Source: an uncultured Varibaculum sp. (GTDB taxonomy: Bacteria; Actinomycetota; Actinomycetes; Actinomycetales; Actinomycetaceae). From it: a stretch of 13,351 nt of DNA. The DNA is taken from contig NZ_CABTZZ010000048.1 in assembly GCF_902489465.1 (NCBI RefSeq), positions 1 through 13,351 on the forward strand, in the 5' to 3' direction. The position numbers and the translations under genes were made by a program. Numbering within the stretch: the stretch's first letter is position 1; each line of letters opens with the position of its first letter. Positions 1 to 6,821 of the stretch are shown here, piece after piece. The notes under the pieces were generated by a model. That model ran no database searches and was not told the DNA's origin. It worked only from the letters and a program-made list of their open reading frames with translations.

Positions 1-1
1 C

Positions 2-124
2 AACCCGCCACGTAATACTCCTCTTGGCTATTTTTGTCCGCTGGTTGAGGCCATGCGAGAAATCTTCCCTCGTCGCCAACCTGCGGACAGTACCGAAAAG
101 AAAAGAAAAAGCGCTATTCCTTGA
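2..124 (+). CDS. C-terminal fragment of an unidentified protein (cut by the window edge)
   Basis: An open plus-strand frame enters from the left edge and stops with TGA at 122-124. It gives about 40 residues, beginning NPPRNTPLGYFCPLVEAMRE and ending in a basic, lysine- and arginine-rich tail (TEKKRKSAIP). The composition looks protein-like: a mixed hydrophobic/charged segment followed by a charged C-terminus. A gene would also explain why the 113 bases beyond the flavodoxin stop contain no terminator. It overlaps the last 11 bases of the convergent flavodoxin gene, so the two genes would meet tail to tail. I do not recognise the family, and the fragment is too short to name. A chance open frame of this length is possible, so confidence is limited. 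Confidence 0.4.
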   Translation, partial: NPPRNTPLGYFCPLVEAMREIFPRRQPADSTEKKRKSAIP

Positions 125-602
125 TTTCTTTAATAACTTTCTTTGCCCAGTCGCGAACTAACTGGTCATCGCGGAAGTCACCCTCCACTGCGCCTCCTAG
201 GCGAGCCACCGTACGCTCCCGCAAAGACAGCTCCTCCGGATCCAATCTGCCCGGGAAAGTCACATATTCTTGCGGATCGATATTCAAAAGCACCGGTCCC
301 ACCCGCGAAGGATCTTGAACCTTGTCTTCGGGAACCCCGGACAGCCCCACCGAGAATGCCCACAGCGGAGTGCGGCGCAGTTCCGAAGCAAAACGGCGAC
401 AAAAATCATTGGCAGTATCCATCCATTTGGTTAGATAAACCGCTGAGCCAATAATGACTGCCCCGTATCCATCTAGACTGTAGACCTCTTCTGGTTTTTC
501 CAGATCCACTTCCAGACCGGCATTCTCCAGTTCCTCTACAATAACTTTTCCAACTTCTTCAGTCGCTCCGTGCTTGGAGGCGATAGTTACTAAAACCTTC
601 AT
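114..602 (-). CDS. Flavodoxin-domain protein (FMN-binding, HemG/flavodoxin-like)
   Basis: The 162-residue protein has the layout of a short-chain flavodoxin. A hydrophobic first strand (MKVLVTIAS) leads into the FMN phosphate-binding loop at residues 8-14 (ASKHGATEE context, with the usual Ser/Thr/Gly content). A second conserved strand at about 46-60 (GYGAVIIGSAVYLTKW) matches the GSAVY-type flavin-ring loop seen in the flavodoxin and menaquinone-dependent protoporphyrinogen oxidase (HemG) group. Length fits that group. Such proteins carry electrons with bound FMN in the cytoplasm; the partner cannot be read from the sequence. No haem genes are nearby, so HemG activity is not supported. The start is ATG at 602. 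A CATACT hexamer (609-614) lies six bases upstream, with GCGACA 17 bases further on, suggesting a leaderless or near-leaderless mRNA. An AGAGG directly before the ATG is too close to be a good ribosome binding site. Confidence 0.8.
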   Translation of the reverse strand: MKVLVTIASKHGATEEVGKVIVEELENAGLEVDLEKPEEVYSLDGYGAVIIGSAVYLTKWMDTANDFCRRFASELRRTPLWAFSVGLSGVPEDKVQDPSRVGPVLLNIDPQEYVTFPGRLDPEELSLRERTVARLGGAVEGDFRDDQLVRDWAKKVIKEIKE

Positions 603-608
603 ACCTCT

Positions 609-637
609 AGTATGACCATTTTTTTCTTTCTTGTCGC
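609..637 (-). promoter_or_regulatory. Candidate promoter of the flavodoxin gene
   Basis: Read on the minus strand, GCGACA (637-632) is followed by a 17-base A-rich spacer and CATACT (614-609), then six bases and the ATG. This places the predicted transcription start at the ATG itself. The -35 block is shared with a plus-strand TTGTCG at 631-636. Assignment is by pattern only. Confidence 0.4.
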
Positions 638-660
638 GAAAAGACCGGAATTTCTAGATT
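631..660 (+). promoter_or_regulatory. Candidate promoter of the 679-1668 membrane protein gene
   Basis: TTGTCG at 631-636 and TAGATT at 655-660 are separated by 18 bases and would start transcription about a dozen bases before the ATG at 679. A second -10-like hexamer, TAGACT at 666-671, sits seven bases from the ATG and would give a leaderless mRNA. No Shine-Dalgarno site is visible, which favours the leaderless reading. The -35 element overlaps that of the divergent flavodoxin gene. Confidence 0.4.
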
Positions 661-678
661 TCTCATAGACTTGAAACC

Positions 679-1668
679 ATGGCGATGGTCGATCCTTCCT
701 TCAAAAATGGGCAAAAGCTCACCGATCTCGCTGTGGTATCCCAATACGCCCTGGATCCGGTAGTTATTTGTCGTAGTGCCGGCCTTCACCGCGTTTCTGA
801 ACTGGGGCGTGGCTGTACCCGCGATGTTTCTTGGCTGTTTTCCCTCCCAGAACAAAGCCTTGACCAATTCTTGGCGACTGATGAGGGCGAGCGGTTCTTA
901 GGGCAACTACGTGCAGATTTACAGCAGGCACTAAAGGTGTGGCTGGGAGGTGGCTCCAGAGAAGAAGCCGAACGTTTCTCGCGGATGCTAGGTACCGGAA
1001 ACATCTTAGACACCGCACAATACCCTGAGGGCAGGGATTACCCCCAGCGACTAGTGGGGGCGATTCTTGCCTGCGAGCAGGAAGAAGATACCAAAATCCC
1101 CTGGATGCTCGATCCTGAAAACCTGGTGGAAGCACTCATTGAGCGTTGGGAAGATCTGAGCGTCCACAGCAGACAGCGAATACGTCACGCATTCTTAGGA
1201 ATTGACGCTACCCATCTTCCTCCTAAGACTGCGAGCGGCCTGAAGACCTGCGGGATTATCCAGACTCGCCGCTCACACCTAACAAAATGGTTAACTGACC
1301 CCAAAGTGTTGGCCTACCTGGTGGTAATTATCTACTCCAGCTTGCGGGTATTACCGGTGAGTCTGGTAAAAGAGTTTCATGGATCTCTGCTGGTGCTATG
1401 GACCATGGATATTGTTACCGCTATCCCCTACACCTGGGGGGTACTGGCTATGTTTACCGCCAAGCGCCAATCGGTGCGCATCATAGGTACGCTTACTACC
1501 GCGATTACTTTCGCAGCTCCCTACGTATATTTCGCTATGACCGGCAAAGACTACCCCACCTACGTGATAGTAATCGTTATCCTGTTTATTATTTCGGGGT
1601 TCTTTGTAGAAGGCTCAAAATATCTACGCGAACGTTACCTGGTGAATTTTTTGCAAAAACCACAATAA
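679..1668 (+). CDS. Unrecognised protein: soluble N-terminal half and four C-terminal membrane segments
   Basis: I do not recognise this 329-residue protein. Residues 1 to about 205 are hydrophilic and mostly helical-looking, with no signal peptide and no motif I can name. A cysteine-containing stretch (VVICRSAGLHRVSELGRGC, about 28-46) is the most distinctive part. Four hydrophobic segments follow at about 209-229, 236-260, 267-287 and 293-313, with short loops, and a basic tail (KYLRERYLVNFLQKPQ). The N-terminal domain is therefore probably cytoplasmic and tethered by a four-helix membrane domain; this is inference from hydrophobicity. Two ATGs lie close together (679 and 685). The first was chosen because a -10-like TAGACT is seven bases upstream, and the second would change only two residues. 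It converges on the phosphatidylcholine synthase gene with a 19-base gap and no obvious terminator. It is monocistronic as far as the window shows. Confidence 0.75.
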   Translation: MAMVDPSFKNGQKLTDLAVVSQYALDPVVICRSAGLHRVSELGRGCTRDVSWLFSLPEQSLDQFLATDEGERFLGQLRADLQQALKVWLGGGSREEAERFSRMLGTGNILDTAQYPEGRDYPQRLVGAILACEQEEDTKIPWMLDPENLVEALIERWEDLSVHSRQRIRHAFLGIDATHLPPKTASGLKTCGIIQTRRSHLTKWLTDPKVLAYLVVIIYSSLRVLPVSLVKEFHGSLLVLWTMDIVTAIPYTWGVLAMFTAKRQSVRIIGTLTTAITFAAPYVYFAMTGKDYPTYVIVIVILFIISGFFVEGSKYLRERYLVNFLQKPQ

Positions 1669-1687
1669 ACCGGCACTAACTGACATC

Positions 1688-2473
1688 CTAAGGGTTTGCT
1701 TGCGCCTGCTTGCCTTCCGCTTGCGAGCCTACAAAAGTACGGATCACGCCGTTCCCTATAAAGTAAATGCCACTAATCCACCATGCCCACCACACTAAGG
1801 GGTTGCGTTCGGGGAAGTAAATAGTGAGCCAAATAATGCAGGCCAGCCAAATTACCACTGACAAAATATTAAGCCACCGCAACTTTTCTACCCGGAAGGG
1901 GTGACAGAAAGTAAGCGGGGAAACCGTTAGCACGATAAAGAGCACTACGATGGTCAGGTTGAACCACCAGGGCAACGCCACCAGATATAGATAGAGGATT
2001 ACGATATTCCAGGCGGCCGGGAATCCCACGAAATAGTTATCGGAGCTTTTGGCTTTCTTATTGCAGTAGCAAAACATGGAGGAGGCGCAAACCGATACCA
2101 TCAGCAATTGTGTCACTACCAAGTCAATTCCCTTACCGGGCGTTCCCGGGGCGAAAAGTAAGGTTTGAGACATAAAAATCGCGGGAATAAATGTCCAGGT
2201 CAAATAGTCGACGATAAGGTCGAGAGCGGAACCATCAAACCAGGGAACAACTTCTTTAACCCGGTAGCGCCGCGCCAGGGTTCCGTCCAAGCCATCAACA
2301 ATCAAACTGATCGCCAGCCAGCCCCACATTTGCAGGTAGTCGTGGCGTATTAAGGCAAGTACCGCGCAACCAGCCCAGACCACCCCGGAGGCGGTGAAAG
2401 CATGAACTGCCCAAGCTTTCAGGTAGTCGCTACGCGTGAACTGAGAATCGACTTTCATGGGGATCTGTTCCAT
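1688..2473 (-). CDS. pcs: Phosphatidylcholine synthase (CDP-diacylglycerol-choline O-phosphatidyltransferase)
   Basis: The 261-residue, multi-spanning membrane protein carries the CDP-alcohol phosphatidyltransferase signature at residues 60-89: D60, D63, G64, A67, R68, then G81, D85 and D89. The spacing between AR and the later G is 12 residues. That is the longer form described for bacterial Pcs enzymes rather than the shorter spacing of PgsA or PssA. The surrounding text (VDGLDGTLARRYRVKEV and DGSALDLIVDYLTWTFIPA) also fits Pcs. The enzyme would join choline directly to CDP-diacylglycerol, making phosphatidylcholine and CMP in the inner membrane, with metal held by the aspartates. Five or more further hydrophobic segments fill the rest. 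The start is ATG at 2473: a GGGGG run precedes it closely and a CAAAAT hexamer lies seven bases upstream. A second in-frame ATG at 2458 is possible. It lies 74 bases downstream of the symporter gene, so co-transcription is possible. Confidence 0.85.
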   Translation of the reverse strand: MEQIPMKVDSQFTRSDYLKAWAVHAFTASGVVWAGCAVLALIRHDYLQMWGWLAISLIVDGLDGTLARRYRVKEVVPWFDGSALDLIVDYLTWTFIPAIFMSQTLLFAPGTPGKGIDLVVTQLLMVSVCASSMFCYCNKKAKSSDNYFVGFPAAWNIVILYLYLVALPWWFNLTIVVLFIVLTVSPLTFCHPFRVEKLRWLNILSVVIWLACIIWLTIYFPERNPLVWWAWWISGIYFIGNGVIRTFVGSQAEGKQAQANP

Positions 2474-2485
2474 ACCCCCTATTTT

Positions 2486-2495
2486 GCCCTAGGGC
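2486..2495. promoter_or_regulatory. 10-bp perfect palindrome upstream of pcs (possible operator)
   Basis: GCCCTAGGGC is a perfect palindrome 13 bases before the pcs start and just upstream of the -10-like CAAAAT (2481-2486 on the minus strand). The position would suit a repressor or activator site. CTAG-centred palindromes recur in this window (for example 9104-9113), so chance or another role is possible. Confidence 0.25.
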
Positions 2496-2528
2496 TTTAA
2501 ATAGATGAAAACTCGAAAATAAAACCTC

Positions 2529-2542
2529 TAGTCAGATGACTA
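2529..2542 (-). terminator. Weak inverted repeat after the symporter gene
   Basis: TAGTCA (2529-2534) and TGACTA (2537-2542) form an inverted repeat just beyond the symporter stop at 2548. Read on the minus strand it is followed by a T-rich run (GGTTTTTATTTT). The stem is short and AT-rich, so it is at best a weak or partial terminator between the symporter and pcs. Confidence 0.3.
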
Positions 2543-2547
2543 TGCCA

Positions 2548-4029
2548 CTAATCTGCAACTACCTCAGAAGTCTCCCTAGCTTCGCCCTCCCAGACTGTAG
2601 TAGGTAACTTATCCGGTAGATAGAGATTGTTTTCAGCTACGAACACCGGCACCGCATCTTTATCGCGCCGAAGCGATGCCGAGTAATCCTTTAAGGCGCC
2701 CACTGCCCACTTCCATAGCAAGGTAATCGCTATCAGATTAGTGATGGTCATAACCGCCATAGCGATATCGACCGCATTCCACACCAACGGTAGGGATACC
2801 ACAGCCCCCAGCACCACCGAAGTAACGGAGACTACCCGCACCAGCCACGACGCCCAAGGTTTAGTAGTCACAAAGGACATATTCACATCGGAATAGACAT
2901 AGGCGGCAATAATAGAGGAAAACGCCAGTACCGAAATAATCAGCAACATTAAATAGGTTGACCAATCCCCTAGCTGGGAGGCTACAGCCGCCGTAGTCAA
3001 AGAGGCCGCCTGGGAAGGATCGGTACCCGTAAGCACCGCTTTGGGAGCGCTCAAAATAATAATGGCGGTGGCAGAACACACGATAATCGTGTCTACAAAA
3101 ACTCCAAGCGACTGGATGAGCCCTTGGCGCACCGGATGGGAAACCGTAGCGGTTGCGGCCGCGTTGGGGGCGGTTCCTTGCCCGGCCTCGTTAGAAAATA
3201 GGCCGCGCTGTACCCCGTTGATCAGGGCAGCAAATATTCCTCCGCCAACGCCTCCCCCAAGCGCCCCACCGGTGAAAGCACTTTTTACGATTAAAACTAG
3301 GATCGCGGGAATCTGCCCAATATTCATCACCAGGATAATCGCCGCAATAATCACGTAAACCACGGCCATAATAGGAGCCATCCATTCGGTTACCCGCGCT
3401 ACCGAACGAATTCCTCCTAAAATAATCGGAGCCGCAAACACGAACAGAATCACCGCAATAATCGCCGAATGCGTGCCTTGCTGGGCTTCGGTAGTGCCGA
3501 GGGTCGCCATGATCGAGCCGGCGATGGCATTGGATTGCACGGAAGTTATCACGAAACCACAGGTAATGATAGCGATCACCGCAAAGATAGAACCAAACCA
3601 ACGTTTGTGCAGCCCCAACCACATATAGTAGGCCGGACCTCCTCGGAAAGTACCGTCTTCGTTTTTGACTTTGAAAATCTGCGCCAGGGTGGATTCCATA
3701 AAAGAGGTAGCCATCCCCACTAGCGCTACGATCCACATCCAGAAGATCGCGCCCGGCCCGCCGATGATGAGGGCCGCCGCCACCCCGAAGACATTGCCTA
3801 CTCCCACGCGAGCCGCCAAGGAAATAGTGAAGGCTTGGAAGGAGGAGATTCCTCCACGTGAATCTTTGCGAGAGGATAACACCACGTGCCACATATGACT
3901 GAAGAGGCGGAACTGCACTCCCCTAGTAACTACCGTGTAAAAGATCCCCAGGCCGATCAGGATCCAGATTTCGGCGTAGAGGGCGATGGCATCGGCTATC
4001 TGTTTGACGATTGCGGCAGCTTGATCCAC
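2548..4029 (-). CDS. Alanine/glycine:cation symporter (AGCS family)
   Basis: This is a typical sodium-coupled amino-acid carrier of the AGCS family (AlsT/DagA/AgcS type), taking up alanine or glycine across the cytoplasmic membrane. Two family blocks are clear. The first is SSFQAFTISLAARVGVGNV followed by GGPGAIFWMW (about residues 62-100). The second is the RGLFSNEAGQGTAPNAAA region followed by GVFVDTIIVCSATA. GGPAYY at about 130-135 also fits. The frame stays open to TTG at 4107 and has an in-frame ATG at 4047. I prefer GTG at 4029, because AAAGGA lies nine bases upstream (4039-4044) and the resulting 493 residues begin about as far from the first membrane helix as usual in the family. This start also frees the promoter of the divergent helicase gene. 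Exact substrate is not readable. A hairpin precedes the ribosome binding site. Neighbouring pcs may share its transcript. Confidence 0.9.
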   Translation of the reverse strand: MDQAAAIVKQIADAIALYAEIWILIGLGIFYTVVTRGVQFRLFSHMWHVVLSSRKDSRGGISSFQAFTISLAARVGVGNVFGVAAALIIGGPGAIFWMWIVALVGMATSFMESTLAQIFKVKNEDGTFRGGPAYYMWLGLHKRWFGSIFAVIAIITCGFVITSVQSNAIAGSIMATLGTTEAQQGTHSAIIAVILFVFAAPIILGGIRSVARVTEWMAPIMAVVYVIIAAIILVMNIGQIPAILVLIVKSAFTGGALGGGVGGGIFAALINGVQRGLFSNEAGQGTAPNAAATATVSHPVRQGLIQSLGVFVDTIIVCSATAIIILSAPKAVLTGTDPSQAASLTTAAVASQLGDWSTYLMLLIISVLAFSSIIAAYVYSDVNMSFVTTKPWASWLVRVVSVTSVVLGAVVSLPLVWNAVDIAMAVMTITNLIAITLLWKWAVGALKDYSASLRRDKDAVPVFVAENNLYLPDKLPTTVWEGEARETSEVVAD

Positions 4030-4038
4030 GTTAGGTAT

Positions 4039-4044
4039 TCCTTT
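4039..4044 (-). promoter_or_regulatory. Ribosome binding site that decides the symporter start
   Basis: On the minus strand AAAGGA (4044-4039) is followed by nine bases and GTG at 4029. No comparable site precedes the upstream in-frame ATG (4047) or TTG (4107). Confidence 0.6.
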
Positions 4045-4048
4045 CATC

Positions 4049-4069
4049 CGCCCAAAAATCTTTTTGGCG
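4049..4069 (-). promoter_or_regulatory. Hairpin in the symporter 5' leader
   Basis: Arms 4049-4058 and 4061-4069 pair as CGCC plus a five-base A/T run, with one bulged base and a two-base centre. In the minus-strand transcript this hairpin ends four bases before the AAAGGA ribosome binding site, so it could affect translation. As DNA it could equally be an operator shared by the divergent symporter and helicase promoters. The A/T core makes the RNA structure only moderately stable. Confidence 0.35.
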
Positions 4070-4132
4070 TCCCTATTAGGACAATCCGGCAGAATCAAGT
4101 TACGCAAACGTGTCCATACTGCGGAAGCTGGT

Positions 4133-4138
4133 TACAAT
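4133..4138 (+). promoter_or_regulatory. -10 element of the helicase gene (leaderless start)
   Basis: TACAAT lies exactly six bases before the ATG at 4145, putting the expected transcription start on the A of the start codon. No clear -35 is seen at the usual distance and there is no Shine-Dalgarno site. Confidence 0.5.
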
Positions 4139-4144
4139 AGCCGC

Positions 4145-6763
4145 ATGAGTATTGCTCCCCTAAATCAGCTCCTGGACGATTTAGAGGACTCGGGTAAGCT
4201 GGATGACCCCGTAGAAGTCCTGGCGGGATTCAGTAATTGGGCGGCTTCTACCCGCCGAGCACTCTATCCCCACCAAGAGGAGGCCGCTACCGAGATCTTT
4301 GCTGGCCACCACGTAATTGCCGCGACTCCTACTGGTTCGGGAAAATCAATGATTGCTTTGGCAGGGCATTTGGCGGCGCTGGCGAAAGATCAGCATTCTT
4401 ACTACACCGCACCTATTAAAGCGTTAGTGTCTGAGAAGTTTTTTGACCTGGTAGAGCTGTTTGGGGCCCGGAATGTGGGGATGATTACCGGCGATATTTC
4501 TTTGAATGCGGCAGCGCCGATTATTTGTTGTACCGCGGAAATTCTGGCTAACCAGGCACTGCGTGATGGCGCCGAACTGGATACCGGGGTAGTCATCATG
4601 GATGAATTCCACTTCTACGGCGACCCTGACCGTGGCTGGGCATGGCAAGTGCCGATTTTAGAACTACCGAAAGTCCAATTTGTGTTGATGTCGGCTACCT
4701 TGGGGAATGTCGATTTCTTCATTCGGGACTTGCAAGCGCGCACCCAGCGGGAAGTAACCTTGGTGGACGGAGCCTCCCGCCCGGTGCCTCTGGAAATGGA
4801 ATATAGCGAGGACGACTCCCAATACCTGCTCGAAAGCCTGGTAAAAGCGGGACGCTGGCCGATCTACCTGGTGCATTTTGCCCAAAATGATGCGGTCAAA
4901 ACCGCGGCGGGATTGGCGTCGGCTAACCTGCTGGATCGCGAGCGGCGCGAGAAAATCGCTGCCCACTTAAAAGGGGTGCATTTCACCAAGGGATTCGGGC
5001 AAACCCTGTCGCGACTTTTGCGCCTGGGGGTAGGAGTACATCATGCGGGAATGCTGCCCCGCTACCGCCTATTGGTGGAGCAATTGGCGCAACGCGGCCT
5101 ACTGGCAGTTATTTGCGGAACGGACACTTTAGGGGTGGGAATAAATGTACCTATCCGAACGGTGGTGTTTACTTCGCTGGTAAAGTTCGATGGGCGCCGC
5201 CAACGGCATCTTTCAGCAAGGGAGTTTCACCAGATTGCCGGCAGAGCCGGGCGCGCCGGGTTTGACACTATGGGGTTTGTGGTGGTGCAGGCGCCGCCCG
5301 AGGTAATCGAAGCCAAGAAACTGGCAGCGAAGGGGCAAAAACGCAAGAGTGCGTCCGCGGCAAAGAGTCAAAAACCTAAAGTATCGTGGGGACGTTCTAC
5401 CTTTGAGCGCCTGGTGGCTGCCCAGCCGGAAGCGCTGCGGTCTCATTTCCAGATTGACCATTCCTTAGCACTTAATGTGCTTTCCGGTGGGCGGGATGCC
5501 GGGGAGCATTTGCTGTGGCTGGCGCGCAATAACCATGACGGACCACAGGATGCCAACCCCCATTTGCGCCGTTTAGGACAGGTTTACTCCTCTTTGAAAC
5601 AGGCGGAAGTGGTTCGGCATTTGCCTACTGAAGAGGCGGGGAAGCTTGGGCGTCTAGTGCTCACCCATGACTTGCCGGAAGATTTCGCCCTTAATCAGCC
5701 GCTATCACCTTTCGCTCTGGCGGCTTTGGATCTATTGGATCCCGATATCCCCGATTACGCTCTAGATTTGGTTTCGATTGTCGAGTCCGTGTTGGAAGAT
5801 CCCCGCCCGGTGCTGATTGCCCAGCAAAAAGCCCAGCGTGACCAGGTATATCAAAAGCTGCGTTCTGAAGGAGTGGAGTACAACCAGCGACAGGAAATTC
5901 TGGAGGAAACAACCTGGCCGCAACCTCTGAAAGAACTAATCTCCGGCGCGTTTACGACTTTCGCGCATTCTAACCCTTGGGTTTATGGCTCCGCGCCCTC
6001 CCCCAAATCGGTGGTGCGCTATCTGGTAGAAAATACGCTGACCTTTACCCAGTTTATTTCTCGCTTTGAACTCGCACGCAGTGAGGGTGTGGTACTGCGC
6101 TACCTGACCGATGCCTATCGCGCCTTGGGACAAATCGTGCCACCGGAGAAGCGGAATGAGGACTTTGACCAGTTATTGATCTGGCTGGGCAACACAGTTA
6201 AGGGCGTGGATTCCTCGCTACTAGATGAATGGGAGGCGCTGGCCAGCGGGAAACGCCGGGAAAGCCCCGCGGAGAATGCCCAGGAGGAACCCGCGTTTGG
6301 AAGCGCAGAAGGCCAGCTGCCCAGCGCTAATCCTTTCGCTTTGCGCCGCCAGTTCCGTAACGCCGCCTGGAAGCGCGTAGAAGCGGTGGCCTTCGATAGC
6401 CTGCCTCGCCTTACGGATTGCCAAGATTTACATCCCGAAGGTACTGAATGGTCGGATGAGGAGCGTGGGGCTCTGCTGGATGATTATTGGGAACACTACG
6501 ATGACCTGCAACTAGATCAGGGGGCGCGCGCCAGCAACCATGCGGTGATTAGCGAGGGCGAAAACGCGCGAGAGCTGCTTTCTCGCTATCTTCCTGCCGA
6601 TAGTGATTTGCTGGCCGGGAAGAAAGTCTGGGCGCTATTGCAAGAAGTGGATGATGGTAGCGGGCTATGGGAATGGCGAATGCTATTTGCCTTAGACATT
6701 GCAAAAACTGATGACAGTGGGCAGCTGCAACCGTACTTAGTTGCCTACGGAGATATCACCTAG
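4145..6763 (+). CDS. DEAD/DEAH-box helicase with C-terminal DUF3516-type region
   Basis: The 872-residue superfamily 2 helicase shows all core motifs in order: Walker A TPTGSGKS (61-68), motif Ia APIKAL (89-94), Walker B DEFH (153-156), SAT (183-185), HHAGMLPRYR (299-308), motif V GTDTLGVGINVP (325-336) and motif VI QIAGRAGRAG (363-372). The HHAGMLP and RAGRAG text resembles the Ski2/Mtr4-like RNA helicase group. A lysine-rich linker (about 389-412) leads to a roughly 450-residue C-terminal region. Together with DEFHFYGDPDRGWAWQ this fits the actinobacterial helicases annotated with DUF3516; that match is from memory. It probably unwinds RNA or RNA/DNA using ATP; the substrate is unknown. An upstream TTG at 4064 keeps the frame open but would run through the symporter leader. 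The ATG at 4145 with TACAAT six bases upstream is much better. The YggS gene follows after 58 bases. Confidence 0.85.
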   Translation: MSIAPLNQLLDDLEDSGKLDDPVEVLAGFSNWAASTRRALYPHQEEAATEIFAGHHVIAATPTGSGKSMIALAGHLAALAKDQHSYYTAPIKALVSEKFFDLVELFGARNVGMITGDISLNAAAPIICCTAEILANQALRDGAELDTGVVIMDEFHFYGDPDRGWAWQVPILELPKVQFVLMSATLGNVDFFIRDLQARTQREVTLVDGASRPVPLEMEYSEDDSQYLLESLVKAGRWPIYLVHFAQNDAVKTAAGLASANLLDRERREKIAAHLKGVHFTKGFGQTLSRLLRLGVGVHHAGMLPRYRLLVEQLAQRGLLAVICGTDTLGVGINVPIRTVVFTSLVKFDGRRQRHLSAREFHQIAGRAGRAGFDTMGFVVVQAPPEVIEAKKLAAKGQKRKSASAAKSQKPKVSWGRSTFERLVAAQPEALRSHFQIDHSLALNVLSGGRDAGEHLLWLARNNHDGPQDANPHLRRLGQVYSSLKQAEVVRHLPTEEAGKLGRLVLTHDLPEDFALNQPLSPFALAALDLLDPDIPDYALDLVSIVESVLEDPRPVLIAQQKAQRDQVYQKLRSEGVEYNQRQEILEETTWPQPLKELISGAFTTFAHSNPWVYGSAPSPKSVVRYLVENTLTFTQFISRFELARSEGVVLRYLTDAYRALGQIVPPEKRNEDFDQLLIWLGNTVKGVDSSLLDEWEALASGKRRESPAENAQEEPAFGSAEGQLPSANPFALRRQFRNAAWKRVEAVAFDSLPRLTDCQDLHPEGTEWSDEERGALLDDYWEHYDDLQLDQGARASNHAVISEGENARELLSRYLPADSDLLAGKKVWALLQEVDDGSGLWEWRMLFALDIAKTDDSGQLQPYLVAYGDIT

Positions 6764-6785
6764 GGCGCTACTTGCGATAGCGTCC
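6763..6785 (+). other. Inverted repeat at the helicase stop codon
   Basis: GGGCGCTA (6763-6770) pairs with TAGCGTCC (6778-6785) through one G-T wobble around a seven-base loop. It starts within the stop codon. No T-run follows, so it is not a standard terminator; it could be a pause, a weak terminator or an mRNA-end stabiliser. Confidence 0.3.
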
Positions 6786-6803
6786 TGCCAGCGATTTGCC
6801 ACG

Positions 6804-6817
6804 CCCACTAGAGTGGG
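6804..6817 (+). promoter_or_regulatory. Small hairpin and -10 element before the YggS-family gene
   Basis: CCCAC (6804-6808) and GTGGG (6813-6817) form a perfect five-base stem with loop TAGA, ending four bases before the ATG at 6822. The right arm overlaps the only Shine-Dalgarno-like sequence (GGGAG). The loop and right arm also contain TAGAGT (6809-6814), a -10-like hexamer seven bases from the ATG. The two readings conflict: either a leaderless start from TAGAGT, or a read-through mRNA whose ribosome site is masked. Confidence 0.35.
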
Positions 6818-6821
6818 AGTT

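Noticed and set aside
764..1135. Minus-strand open frame opposite the membrane protein gene
   Set aside because: Shadow frame with no start signal; the plus-strand frame is longer and shows membrane helices.
3191..3892. Long open frame of 233 codons on the minus strand inside the symporter gene
   Set aside because: It is out of frame with the clear AGCS coding sequence, rich in Arg/Gly/Tyr as expected of a shadow, and resembles no protein.
4030..4107. Symporter starts at TTG 4107 or ATG 4047
   Set aside because: Neither has a ribosome site; GTG 4029 has AAAGGA nine bases upstream and gives the usual N-terminal length.
4064..4144. Helicase start at TTG 4064
   Set aside because: It would run through the symporter leader hairpin and promoter region, and the added residues look random; ATG 4145 has TACAAT six bases upstream.
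6741..6821. Longer YggS-family start at ATG 6741 overlapping the helicase
   Set aside because: It adds 27 residues with no family similarity and overlaps the helicase by 23 bases; ATG 6822 gives normal length and has a -10-like hexamer seven bases upstream.
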